From: Stenotrophomonas bentonitica
GTDB lineage: Bacteria > Pseudomonadota > Gammaproteobacteria > Xanthomonadales > Xanthomonadaceae
DNA: 64,000 bases
Reading direction: 5' to 3'
Assembly (NCBI RefSeq): GCF_013185915.1
Contig: NZ_JAAZUH010000001.1
Coordinates: 2,411,249-2,475,248, forward strand
Shown: one piece after another, positions 20,969 to 32,100 of the stretch
How the letters are laid out: the number at the start of each line of letters is the position of its first letter
How positions within the stretch are numbered: position 1 is the first letter of the stretch
Program-made: the position numbers and the translations under genes
Notes under the pieces: model-generated
The model's database searches: none
Seen by the model: the letters and a program-made list of their open reading frames with translations, nothing else
What the model was told of the DNA's origin: nothing

Positions 20969-22624
20969 TTACTTGGTGATATCCACACCCTTCGTTTCAT
21001 GCAGGAACAACCCACCGACCACGACCGTCATCAGCGCGATGATGATCGGGTACCACAGGCCGTAGTACAGGTTGCCGGTACCGGCCACCAGCGCGAACGA
21101 GATCGCCGGCAGGAAGCCACCGAACCAGCCGTTGCCGATGTGGTACGGCAGCGACATCGAGGTGTAGCGGATGCGGGTCGGGAACAGCTCGACCAGGTAG
21201 GCCGCGATCGGGCCGTACACCATGGTGACGTACAGCACCAGGATCCACAGCATCAGGATGGTACCGGCGATGTTGATGCGCGCGTTGTCGGCCTTGGCCG
21301 GGTAACCGGCTTCGGTCAGCGCCGCCTTCAGCTCGGCGCCGAACGCATCGCCCTTGGCCTTCAACTCATCCTTGGTCAGCCCGGCCGCTTCGAACGAGGT
21401 GACCTGGGTGTTGCCCACGCTCACCATCGCCAGCGAACCGGCAGCGGCAGGCTGCACGTCATACGGCACACCGGCCTTGGTCAGCGCGGCGGTGGCCACG
21501 TCGCAGGAGCTGGTGAACTTGCGCAGGCCGACCGGATCGAACTGGAACGAGCAGGTGTTCGGGTCGGCAATGACCAGCGCCGGCGAGCTGCTGCGGGCTT
21601 CTTCGATCGCCGGGTTGGCGAAGTGGGTCAGGCCCTTGAACACCGGGATGTAGGTCACCGCTGCCAGCAGGCAGCCGGCCAGGATGATCTTCTTGCGGCC
21701 GATACGGTCCGACAGCCAGCCGAAGAAGATGAAGAACGGCGTGCCCAGGGCCAGCGCCGCGGCGATCAGCAGGTAGGAGGTGGTGGCGTCGACCTTGAGC
21801 ATGCTGCTCAGGAAGAACAGTGCATAGAACTGGCCGCCGTACCACACCACGGCCTGGCCGGCTGCGGCACCCAGCAGCACCAGCAGCATCAGCTTGAGGT
21901 TGCCGCCCTTGAGGCTGTCACGGAACGGGGTCTTGGAGCCCTTGCCTTCGGCCTTCATCTGCTGGAACAGCGGGGATTCGCTCAGCTGCAGGCGGATCCA
22001 CACCGAAATGCCCAGCAGGATGATCGAGACCAGGAACGGGATGCGCCAGCCCCAGGCTTCAAAGGCTTCGTTGCCCAGGAAGTAGCGGCAGGCCAGGATG
22101 ATCAGCAGCGACATGAACAGGCCGAGCGTGGCGGTGCACTGGATGAAGCTGGTGTACAGGCCGCGCTTGTCCGCCGGTGCATGTTCGGCCACGTAGGTGG
22201 CCGCGCCACCGTACTCACCGCCCATCGCCAGGCCCTGGGCCAGGCGCAGCACGATCAGGATCACCGGCGCGGCGAAACCGATCGAGGCGTAGTTGGGCAG
22301 CACGCCGACCAGGAAGGTCGAGATGCCCATGATCAGGATCGTGACTAGGAACGTGTACTTGCGGCCGATGCGGTCGCCGAGGCTGCCGAAGAAGGCCGCG
22401 CCGAACGGACGCACGAAGAAGCCGGCGGCGAAGGCCAGCAGGGCGAAGATCATGCCCGTGGTTTCGTTGACCCCGCTGAAGAACTGCTTGGCGATGATCG
22501 CCGCCAGCGAGCCGTACAGGAAGAAGTCATACCATTCGAAAACGGTACCGAGGCTGGACGCGAAGATGACCTTCTTGTGGCCCTTGGTGAGCTCTGCCTT
22601 TGCAGGCAATGGTGTGGTGGACAT
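20969..22624 (-). CDS. MFS transporter, metabolite:H+ symporter (MHS) family
   Basis: A 551-residue, 12-helix inner-membrane transporter. The N-terminal VIFASSLGTVFEWYDFFLYGSLA and the loop motif GSLGDRIGRKYTF are MHS-family hallmarks, as is GGEYGGAATYVAEHAP; relatives carry mono-, di- and tricarboxylates. A second loop has GWLSDRIGRKK. Residues ~335-445 form an unusual ~110-residue hydrophilic insertion between helices, with two cysteines (NTCSFQF, SSCDVA). It follows the DcaP-like porin on the same strand with a 63-bp gap holding a GC-rich hairpin. Together with the divergent acs this suggests carboxylate uptake. The substrate is not proven. Confidence 0.88.
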   Translation of the reverse strand: MSTTPLPAKAELTKGHKKVIFASSLGTVFEWYDFFLYGSLAAIIAKQFFSGVNETTGMIFALLAFAAGFFVRPFGAAFFGSLGDRIGRKYTFLVTILIMGISTFLVGVLPNYASIGFAAPVILIVLRLAQGLAMGGEYGGAATYVAEHAPADKRGLYTSFIQCTATLGLFMSLLIILACRYFLGNEAFEAWGWRIPFLVSIILLGISVWIRLQLSESPLFQQMKAEGKGSKTPFRDSLKGGNLKLMLLVLLGAAAGQAVVWYGGQFYALFFLSSMLKVDATTSYLLIAAALALGTPFFIFFGWLSDRIGRKKIILAGCLLAAVTYIPVFKGLTHFANPAIEEARSSSPALVIADPNTCSFQFDPVGLRKFTSSCDVATAALTKAGVPYDVQPAAAGSLAMVSVGNTQVTSFEAAGLTKDELKAKGDAFGAELKAALTEAGYPAKADNARINIAGTILMLWILVLYVTMVYGPIAAYLVELFPTRIRYTSMSLPYHIGNGWFGGFLPAISFALVAGTGNLYYGLWYPIIIALMTVVVGGLFLHETKGVDITK

Positions 22625-22657
22625 GGGACGCTTCCCCTCCGAAGCAATCGTGGATGT

Positions 22658-22677
22658 CGCCGGCCCGTGGGCCGGCG
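22658..22677. repeat. Intergenic GC-rich hairpin between porin and transporter genes
   Basis: A 9-bp perfect stem CGCCGGCCC/GGGCCGGCG with a two-base centre. It lies in the 63-bp gap between the porin stop and the MHS start on the minus strand. There is no U-run, so it is more likely an mRNA-stabilising or attenuating hairpin that sets porin above transporter expression than a full terminator. Confidence 0.6.
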
Positions 22678-22687
22678 TTCGTTGTAT

Positions 22688-24115
22688 TTAGAAGCTGTAT
22701 TTGGTGGTGAACTGCACGCGGTTGATGTCGCCCTTGCGGCCGTCTTCGATCTCGCGCACGCCGTACATGTACTCCGCACCGATATCGACCTTGGGCATCG
22801 GTGTGTAGAAGATGTTGCCGCGGATGCTCTGCACGCTCTTGGTGACCAGGGGGCCGAGCACGCTGTCGTTGTCGTAGTCGCTGCGCGCATAGATCAGGTT
22901 GGTGCGCAGCTTCGGGGTGAAGGCGTGGCGCCAGCCGACATAGCCGGCCAGTACCCCGGTCGGGTTGAGTTCGTCGCGGGCCACGTCGTACGCCGTGTCG
23001 GCGGTGACGCCCAGGCCCACGTAGCGGGCAATGCCTTCGCCGCCGCTGATCTGGTAGTGCAGGGTGTCGCTGTCTGCCATCACCCACTTGCCGCCCAGGG
23101 TCAGGCCGCCGCCGATCTTGTCGGCGTCGGCGCCGGTGGCCTGGTTGTCCACCTTCAGCTGACGCACGATGCCGCCCACCCCGAAGGTGCCCCAGTCGCC
23201 CTTCCAGCCGTAACGCAGGGTCAGGTCCGGCAGGGAGCCGCGGTCGCTGTTGCTGGCGGCATTGGTCCACGCGCCGGTGACCGGGTTGCGGGTGCCGGTG
23301 AGCACGGTGGTTTCCGGGTTTTCCAGCGCGACGCTGAAGCCGCCCTGGGTGTAGCGCACCTGGGCCTGGCGGACGAACAGCACGCCGTCGGTGGGACCGA
23401 CGAAGTCGGCTGCTTCCGGCAGCGAGGCCGCGTCCATGAAGTTCGACCAGGTCTGGCCGGCCAGCCAGTTGTTCCAGTACATGTAGGCGTGACGCAGGGT
23501 GACGCCATAGGTATTGGTGGCGGTCTGGTTGCCCAGCGAGTTGCCGAAGAAGTCCATTTCGAAGAACGCACCGGACTTGTTGCCCTTGTCCGAGACGTTG
23601 TCGATGCCCAGGTTGAAGCGCGAGAACTTGGCGTGGGCGTTGAAGTCCACGTCCGACTTCTCGCCGCTGCCGCCGGCACCGGCCACCGGGGTCTGGCCCG
23701 GCAGGTACAGCGCACGACCGGTGGCGTCGTCGGCGAGCTGGCCGTCGCCGGTCTGGGTGAGCAGGAAGTCGGCCTTGATGAAGCCGCCGATCTTGACCGT
23801 GGTACCCGGCGCGGCGCCCGGGGTGATGGTGGTGACCTGGATCGGCTGCTTGCCGGCCGGCACGGCGGCCACGGCGGGCTGCTGCGCCTGCACGGCCTTC
23901 ACTGCAGTGACGTCGGTCTGGGCCTGGCTGATCTGGCCCTGTTGCTGCTGGGTGGTGGACAGCAGCAGCTGCACCTGGCGTTCCAGTTCGGCAACGCGGG
24001 CTTCCAGCTGCTTCTCTTTGGCGGTCTCGGCAAACGCCATGCCAGGGGCCACCAGCGCGACCAGCAAACAGGTCGCCAGCGGCTTGCGCATGGTCTTCAA
24101 CATACGGGTGCTCAT
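22688..24115 (-). CDS. DcaP-like trimeric outer-membrane porin
   Basis: A 475-residue protein with a signal peptide (KPLATCLLVALVAPGMAFA). A short coiled coil follows (EKQLEARVAELERQVQLLLS, then a Gln-rich tail), then a beta-barrel with alternating aromatic strands ending in the C-terminal Phe (VQFTTKYSF) recognised by the BAM complex. N-terminal coiled coil plus barrel is the DcaP layout, known for dicarboxylate uptake in Acinetobacter. I chose the ATG at 24115 because it follows GGGAGAGAGGG and starts the signal peptide. It is probably co-transcribed with the MHS transporter and is divergent from acs across a 247-bp regulatory gap. Confidence 0.87.
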   Translation of the reverse strand: MSTRMLKTMRKPLATCLLVALVAPGMAFAETAKEKQLEARVAELERQVQLLLSTTQQQQGQISQAQTDVTAVKAVQAQQPAVAAVPAGKQPIQVTTITPGAAPGTTVKIGGFIKADFLLTQTGDGQLADDATGRALYLPGQTPVAGAGGSGEKSDVDFNAHAKFSRFNLGIDNVSDKGNKSGAFFEMDFFGNSLGNQTATNTYGVTLRHAYMYWNNWLAGQTWSNFMDAASLPEAADFVGPTDGVLFVRQAQVRYTQGGFSVALENPETTVLTGTRNPVTGAWTNAASNSDRGSLPDLTLRYGWKGDWGTFGVGGIVRQLKVDNQATGADADKIGGGLTLGGKWVMADSDTLHYQISGGEGIARYVGLGVTADTAYDVARDELNPTGVLAGYVGWRHAFTPKLRTNLIYARSDYDNDSVLGPLVTKSVQSIRGNIFYTPMPKVDIGAEYMYGVREIEDGRKGDINRVQFTTKYSF

Positions 24116-24362
24116 GTTGCCCTCTCTCCCGGGTGGCAAGGTGATCGCCGCGTGTGGGGTCACGGTCGAGCCGAGCGTGCGGCCGGCTGACGCACGCCGG
24201 CTATTGGCAATTGGTAGTAGGTATGGACATATCCCCGGTCCGTTCGACCAAGGTCTAACCACACCGATACCGCGCGACCGGGTGGATGCGGCACACTGAG
24301 CAGGAACAGTCGCGGGTTATGCTGCGATCGCACAACCCAGTCCTAGTGCAAGTGAGGGTGCC

Positions 24363-26306
<1,944 letters not shown>

Positions 26307-26324
26307 TTGGAGTTCGCATCCCCC

Positions 26325-26990
26325 ATGCCTACCCTGCTGATTGCCGACGACCACCCGCTGTTCCGCGAAGCCCTGCGCGGTGCGGTGCAGCGGGTGATGC
26401 CGGGCGTGCAGCTGTACGAAGCCGACAGCGTGGAAGCGCTGTACCAGCTGGCCGAGCAGCATGCCGACGCCGACCTGGTGCTGATGGACCTCAACATGCC
26501 CGGCGCGCAGGGTTTCAACGCGCTGGTGCACATGCGGGCGTTGCATCCGCAGCTGCCGGTGGTGGTGGTGTCCGCGCGCGAAGAGCCGACGGTGATGCGG
26601 CGGGCGCTGGACCACGGTGCGTTCGGCTTCATTCCCAAGTCGGCCGACTCGGACACGATCGGCCATGCGCTGGGCGCGATCCTGGACGGCGAAACCTGGG
26701 CCCCGCCGGAGGCGCACAACGTGCCGCAGACCGGGCGTGAGGAACGTGAGGTCGGGCAGCGGTTGCGCGAGCTCACCCCGCAGCAGTTCCGGGTGCTGCA
26801 GATGCTGGGCGCGGGGCGCTTGAACAAGCAGATTGCGTACGACCTCAATGTTTCAGAGGCGACGATCAAGGCGCATGTGACCGCGATCCTTCGCAAGCTT
26901 GGGGTCACCAACCGCACCCAGGCGGTGCTGATGGCGGGGAAGCTGACGCTGGATGATGAGCCGTTGGTGTTGCCGCCTGAGGAAGATTGA
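26325..26990 (+). CDS. LuxR/NarL-type response regulator (CrbR-like)
   Basis: A 221-residue regulator. The receiver domain begins MPTLLIADDHPLFREAL with the acidic pair, and the phospho-acceptor Asp is in LVLMDLNMPGAQG. The DNA-binding part is LTPQQFRVLQMLGAGRLNKQIAYDLNVSEATIKAHVTAIL, a LuxR helix-turn-helix. The ATG at 26325 is chosen because the fold begins there. It directly follows acs. In Vibrio and Pseudomonas a regulator of this type (CrbR) pairs with a sodium-symporter-fused kinase (CrbS) to control acs, and such a kinase lies at 29121-32567. The pairing is inference. Confidence 0.9.
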   Translation: MPTLLIADDHPLFREALRGAVQRVMPGVQLYEADSVEALYQLAEQHADADLVLMDLNMPGAQGFNALVHMRALHPQLPVVVVSAREEPTVMRRALDHGAFGFIPKSADSDTIGHALGAILDGETWAPPEAHNVPQTGREEREVGQRLRELTPQQFRVLQMLGAGRLNKQIAYDLNVSEATIKAHVTAILRKLGVTNRTQAVLMAGKLTLDDEPLVLPPEED

Positions 26991-27071
26991 TATAGCCGAA
27001 GCTATATATCCCAGCACTCCCTGCGCAATTCGCCCATTCCGAGGTAATCCGCGTTCGCGGTGCTAAGCTTC

Positions 27072-27190
27072 GCGTCCCCTTGGGGAGTAGCCGGTTTCCC
27101 GCTGAAGGGAAACGCCCGCATCAACATACTCGGCCAGTGCGCCGTGGTGCGGGCAGCCATCATGGTTGGCGAGACCAGCGGTCCGCGTGC
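27072..27190 (+). promoter_or_regulatory. yybP-ykoY manganese riboswitch upstream of mntP
   Basis: The leader contains the conserved GGGGAGTAGCC at 27082-27092, CATCAACATACTCGG near 27119-27133 and GGCGAGACC near 27168-27176. These are the invariant blocks of the Mn2+-sensing yybP-ykoY aptamer. It ends ~65 bp before the mntP start, as expected for an element that opens expression of a manganese exporter when Mn2+ is high. Exact boundaries are estimated from the conserved blocks. Confidence 0.88.
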
Positions 27191-27255
27191 GCAACGACAG
27201 GTTGGGCGCGAACGCGGGCCGTTGCCCGTCATTGCCCGACCTGCTCGTGTCCCCG

Positions 27256-27834
27256 ATGTCTCCCATTTCGATGTTGTTGATCGGCTTTGCCATGTCCACC
27301 GATGCCTTCGCGGCCGCGGTCGGCAAGGGTGCGGCCATGCGCAGGCCGCGCTTCCCCGATGCCCTGCGTGCGGGCCTGATCTTTGGCGTGATCGAGGCGA
27401 TCACCCCGGTGATCGGCTGGCTGCTGGGCCGTGCCGCGTCCTCCTACGTGGAATCGTTCGACCACTGGATCGCCTTCGTGCTGCTCGGCGCGCTGGGCGT
27501 GCACATGATCATCAACGGCGTGAAGCCGGAGGCGGAGGAAGCCGACGAGGATGCGGACAGGCACCGCGGGTTCTGGCACCTGGCGGTGACCGGTTTCGCC
27601 ACCAGCATCGACGCGATGGCGGTAGGCGTGGGCCTGGCCTTCCTGGACGTGCATATCGGCGTGATGGCGGCGGTGATCGGCCTGTGCACGCTGGTGATGG
27701 TGACCACCGGCATCATGCTGGGCCGCGTGCTGGGCAGCATGATCGGCAAGCGTGCGGAGATTGCCGGTGGCGTGATCCTGATCCTGGTGGGTAGCGCGAT
27801 TCTGTATGAGCACCTGAGTGGTGCAGTGGGGTGA
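27256..27834 (+). CDS. mntP: Manganese efflux pump MntP
   Basis: A 192-residue inner-membrane exporter with six helices in two repeats. The first repeat carries [20 protein letters not shown] and the second [20 protein letters not shown], the paired D-A-F / D-A-M motifs of the family. A charged cytoplasmic loop ([14 protein letters not shown]) separates the halves. The ATG at 27256 fits the family start. It sits behind a Mn2+ riboswitch and ends next to a palindromic repeat pair. Confidence 0.95.
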   Translation: MSPISMLLIGFAMSTDAFAAAVGKGAAMRRPRFPDALRAGLIFGVIEAITPVIGWLLGRAASSYVESFDHWIAFVLLGALGVHMIINGVKPEAEEADEDADRHRGFWHLAVTGFATSIDAMAVGVGLAFLDVHIGVMAAVIGLCTLVMVTTGIMLGRVLGSMIGKRAEIAGGVILILVGSAILYEHLSGAVG

Positions 27835-27836
27835 TC

Positions 27837-27914
27837 GGGGTTGCCGGCCGGCGGCCGGCACTATTGTCATGCGTACCCCGGACGCTGTAGTGCCCGCCGC
27901 TGGCGGGCAACCCC
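27837..27914. repeat. Inverted pair of GTAG-type palindromes between convergent genes
   Basis: The left half (27837-27864) has arms TGCCGGCC/GGCCGGCA ending in CTAT. The right half starts GTAG at 27887 with arms TGCCCGCC/GGCGGGCA. GGGGTTGCC at the far left pairs with GGCAACCCC at the far right, so the whole unit can fold as one structure. It fills the gap between mntP and the convergent gene at 27914, touches that gene's stop codon, and may act as a two-way terminator. Confidence 0.75.
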
Positions 27915-29044
27915 TAGGACCGCGGGCGGTGGTAATCGACGATGTCGACCAGCTCGTGGCCGTCGCCGCAGTTAAGGTACAAAAGTCGCCACGCATTGCG
28001 GCCGGGGCTTTGCCGCCCTTCCAGATGAATGTCGCATGACATGTATTCCCTCCCGTTGTGGACGATGAGATGCCCACAAGGCCGTCCCGCGGCAAGGTCT
28101 TCTTCAATCCGGTTCAGCTCCCGCCACGTGCGGCTGGAGGGCGGCAGGCCGAGGTCCGTAAGTGTCCGCCGCAGGCGCGGACTGCGGGTCACGCGAGCGC
28201 TGGCGCAGGTGCTGGCAGCGCTCAGCTCGGTCGACCGGCGGCTCCCCCTGTTGCGCACGCCATGGTGCCCGGTAAGGCGCCGGTTTGTAACTTCAACCAG
28301 CGGGCCAATCTCGAAGGAGGTCTGCACCGGGCGCACGCACATCTCGCCACCGGAGTCGTCGGCCGCGAATGCATTCGCGTCTCGCAGTGCATTGTTGGCC
28401 AGATCCACGCGCAGATACGGGAAGTGCAGCTGACGCAGCACCGTTCCCGCGCGCGTACCCGGCTGGTTCATGCCATCTTCGATGGCGCGTCGCTGCTCCT
28501 CGCGAGCCGCCACCAGATAACACGCAGTCGCGCCCTTGCTGCTCAGCAGCATCACGCCCCGCTCGGCACAATGAGTCAGATAGAAGTGGCGGATGACCCC
28601 GGGCATCAGTGGATTGGGCGGCGTGTTGCGCTTTCGGCAGTAATCATTGAACTGCGAGATCATCCAGTTGAATTCCGCCTCAAGCGCGCCCGCCAGTTCT
28701 TTCAACGCGTCCAGGTCCTCAACGCTGGTGCCCACGTCAATCAGTCGCTGGCGAACGGCCGGGTAATCCACCAGCGCACGCTCATGCGGCTGCAGTTGGC
28801 GACTCGGCGTTTCCCGATCCAGGCAGCGCATCGCGTTCAAACAGCCGACGGCCATCCAACTGGAGACGAGCCCGGGCTTGATCACCTCGGCGAGGGTCCA
28901 GGCCGGACCTGCAGCATTGGTGCAGCCACGGAACACCGCCTCGAATCCAGCGCCCACCAGGAAGCCCACGGCGCCTGCGACAAAGGAGGCACCATCGTCA
29001 TGCATGCGCATGGAGCGGATATCGGGTAACAGGGTAACGGGCAT
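27914..29044 (-). CDS. Uncharacterised protein
   Basis: A 376-residue protein of no family I recognise. The ATG at 29044 (MPVTLLPDIRS) is the likeliest start; an upstream one at 29092 is possible. Near the N-terminus there is one weakly hydrophobic stretch (ASFVAGAVGFLVGAGFEAVF) and no standard signal peptide. Cysteines and histidines are scattered. The last ~60 residues (LNRIEEDLAAGRPCGHL, GREYMSCDIH, NAWRLLYLNCGDGHELVDIV) have the feel of a RelE/HigB-type fold, with a basic helix and then W-R-L-L-Y strands, but this is only a suspicion. It lies between mntP (convergent) and the hybrid kinase, 76 bp downstream of the latter. Confidence 0.6.
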   Translation of the reverse strand: MPVTLLPDIRSMRMHDDGASFVAGAVGFLVGAGFEAVFRGCTNAAGPAWTLAEVIKPGLVSSWMAVGCLNAMRCLDRETPSRQLQPHERALVDYPAVRQRLIDVGTSVEDLDALKELAGALEAEFNWMISQFNDYCRKRNTPPNPLMPGVIRHFYLTHCAERGVMLLSSKGATACYLVAAREEQRRAIEDGMNQPGTRAGTVLRQLHFPYLRVDLANNALRDANAFAADDSGGEMCVRPVQTSFEIGPLVEVTNRRLTGHHGVRNRGSRRSTELSAASTCASARVTRSPRLRRTLTDLGLPPSSRTWRELNRIEEDLAAGRPCGHLIVHNGREYMSCDIHLEGRQSPGRNAWRLLYLNCGDGHELVDIVDYHRPRS

Positions 29045-29120
29045 GCGAGCACCGGCGCAGTGTGGCTGGGCTGCGCAGCATAAGCCTCGCAAACGCGAAA
29101 CTGCAGCAAGCCTGTCGGCT

Positions 29121-32100
29121 TCAGCCTCTCAAGGTCGAGTGCGCCGCCAGGTACGCGCGCAGCGAGGCCGGCTTGATCGGCTTGGTCAGCAGGCGGTAAC
29201 CGCGGTCGCGTGCCATGCGCTTGAGTTCGTCGCGGCCATCGGCGGTGAGCAGGGCCCCGGGAATGTCGCGCCCGGCCTGCGCGCGCAGCGCCACCAGGGT
29301 GTCCAATCCATCCAGGCGGTCGTGCAGGTGGTAGTCCACCAGCATCACATCCGGCTGCGCCAGCACCTCCTCCAATGCCTGGTCCACGGTGCTCGCGGTG
29401 ATCACCTGCACCTGCCAGCGGCCGAGCAGCGCGCGCATGCCGTCGAGGATTTCCTGGTCGTTGTCCACGCACAGCACGCGCATGCCGGCCAGCGAGTCGG
29501 TGCGCGTGCTGTGTTCGGGCACGGCGGCGGGCGCGTCGCTCGGCGGCAGTTCGGGCACCGCCGCGCGCGGCAGCAGGATCGAGAACATGCTGCCGCTGCC
29601 GACCTGGCTGCGGGCATTGAGACGATGGTCGAGCAGGCGCGAGATGCGCTGGCAGATCGAAAGCCCCAGGCCCAACCCCTGCTCGCCCCAGTCGAACGGC
29701 TGCTGGTAGCGATGGAACTCGTTGAAGATCTGCTGCATGTGGTGCTCGGGAATGCCCGGGCCGGTGTCCCACACCTGCAGTTCGATCTCCTCGCCACGGT
29801 GGCGCACCGCCAGCACGATGCGGCCCTGCCGGGTGTAGCGCAGCGCGTTGGCCAGGAAGTTCTGCAGCACGCGGCGCAGCAGGCGGCGGTCGCTGCGCAC
29901 CCAGGCCGGGCGCGCGAACAGATCCAGGCGCAGGCCGCGCCCGGCCGCCACCGGCGAGTACTGCGCGGCCAGCTCGCGCATCAGCAGGCTCACGTCGAAG
30001 TCGCCGATCACCGGGTGCAGGCCGCCGGCGTCCAGTCGCGATACGTCGAGCAGGCCATCCAGCAGTTCTTCGGCGGCGCGCAGCGATGCATCCACGCGTT
30101 CGGCCAGATGCCGTTGCTCGTCATTGTTGTGGTGGCTGTCGCGCAGTGCCGAAGCGAACAGTCGCGCGGCGTTGAGCGGCTGCAGCACGTCGTGGCTGAT
30201 CGCGGCCAGGAAGCGGGTCTTGGACTGCTGCGCCACCTCGGCTTCGTGCGAGCGTTCGGCCACGCGCTGTTCCAGCGTTTCGTTGGCTTCCAGCAGCGCG
30301 TTTTCGGCGTGCTTGTAATCGGTGATGTCGTTGTAGCTGGTCACGTAACCGCCGCCGGGCAGCGCCTGGCCGCGCATTTCGATCACCCGGCCGTCGCTGC
30401 GGGTGCGTTCGAAGATGTGCGGCGAACCGGCGCGCATGTAGCCGATGCGCCGGTTGATCTGCACGTCGATATCGCCCTCGCCCAGCTCGCCGCGCTCGGC
30501 GTTGTAGCGGATCAGGTCGGCCACCGGGCGGCCCACGTAGAGCATGCCGTCGGGGTAGCCGAACATCTGCTGGTAGCGGCGGTTCCAGGCGGTCAGGCGC
30601 ATGTCCGGGTCGACCACGCTGACCCCGGCGCTGATGTTTTCCAGCGTGGTGGAGAGGATCTCGCGGTTGAAGCGCAGGTCCTGCCCGGCTTCGTCCAGCA
30701 CCGCCACCACTTCGCCCAGGTCCATGCCCGAGCCGCGCAGCAGGCTGGTCAACAGCAGCCGCGCCGACGCCGCGCCGATCGAGGCGGCGAGCAGGCGCTC
30801 GGTGAACTGCACCCAGGCGCGGTCGGCGGCGGCCGAGGCCTGCAGCTCGCGGCCCAGCGACTGCGCCTGTTCGAAGAACGAGCGCCGCGCATGGCGGTCG
30901 CCGACCACGCGCGCGGCCAGCGCCAGCAGGTCGCCCACGTGCACGTGGCCGGGCCAGTCGCCGGCCACCGACGGGCGCTGTGCGTAAGGGTCCAGGAACG
31001 GCGCGGCGCGCAGGCGCTCGTCCACGCCGGGTCGCCAGCGCACCGAGACCAGCAGCATCGCTGCGGCGTTGATCAGCAGGGACCAGAACGTGCCGTGGGT
31101 GAGCGGGTCCCAGCCGGTCATGCCGAACAGGCCCTGGGGCTGCAGCCAGCTGATGCCGAACGGCCCGTCGCGCAGCCAGCTGCCGTCGGTCCAGCCGGCG
31201 TGGGTCAATGCGGGCAGCAGCAGCGTATAGATCCAGGTGCCGAAGCCGAGCAGGATGCCGGCTTCCACGCCGCGGCGGCTGGCACCGCGCCAGTACAGGC
31301 CGCCGATCAGCCCGGGCGCGAACTGCGCCACCGCCGCGAACGCCATCAGCCCGTACGAGGCCAATGTGCTGTCGTTGCTGCTGCCGCGGTAGTAGCTGTA
31401 GGCCGCCATCGCCAGCAGCAGGATCGCCAGGCGCCGGATCCACAGCACCCGCGAGGCCATGTCCGCCGCTTCCTGGTGGTCGCCACTGCGGCGCAGCAGC
31501 ACCGGCATCACCAGGTCGTTGCTGACCATGGTGGCCAGTGCGATGGAGGCCACGATGACCATGCCGGTCGCGGCCGAGAAGCCGCCCACGTACGCGACCA
31601 GGGCCAGGAACTTGCGGCCTTCGGCCAGCGGCAGGGCCAGCACCATGCTGTCGTCGGCGACGCTGCCACCGGTGCCGAACAGGGTCACGCCGGCGGTGGC
31701 GATCGGAATCACCATCGCCGAGATCACCACCAGGTACCCGCCGAACATCCAGCGCGCGCGGCGCACGTCGCGTACGTCGCCGCATTCCACCACCGCCACG
31801 TGGAACTGGCGCGGCAGGCAGACGATGGCCAGGAAGCTGAGCAGGGTCTGCGAGATGAAGCCCACCGGCGGCAGCCCGGTGAACAGCGTATGCGCGCTGC
31901 GCACCACGGTTTCACCGCGGTCGGCCAGCCACAGGTAGGCGAACAGGCCCAGCGCGACCATCGCGATCAGCTTGATCATCGACTCCAGCGCGATCGCCAG
32001 CATCATGCCGTGGTGGTGCTCGGTGGCATCCACCTGGCGGGTGCCGAACAGGGTGGCGAACAATGCCATCAACAGCGCCACGTACAGTGCCGGGTCGCTG

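Noticed and set aside
26989..27007. ATATAGC-CGAA-GCTATAT hairpin after the response regulator as a terminator
   Set aside because: The stem is short and AT-rich and no U-run follows; it overlaps the stop codon, so function is doubtful.
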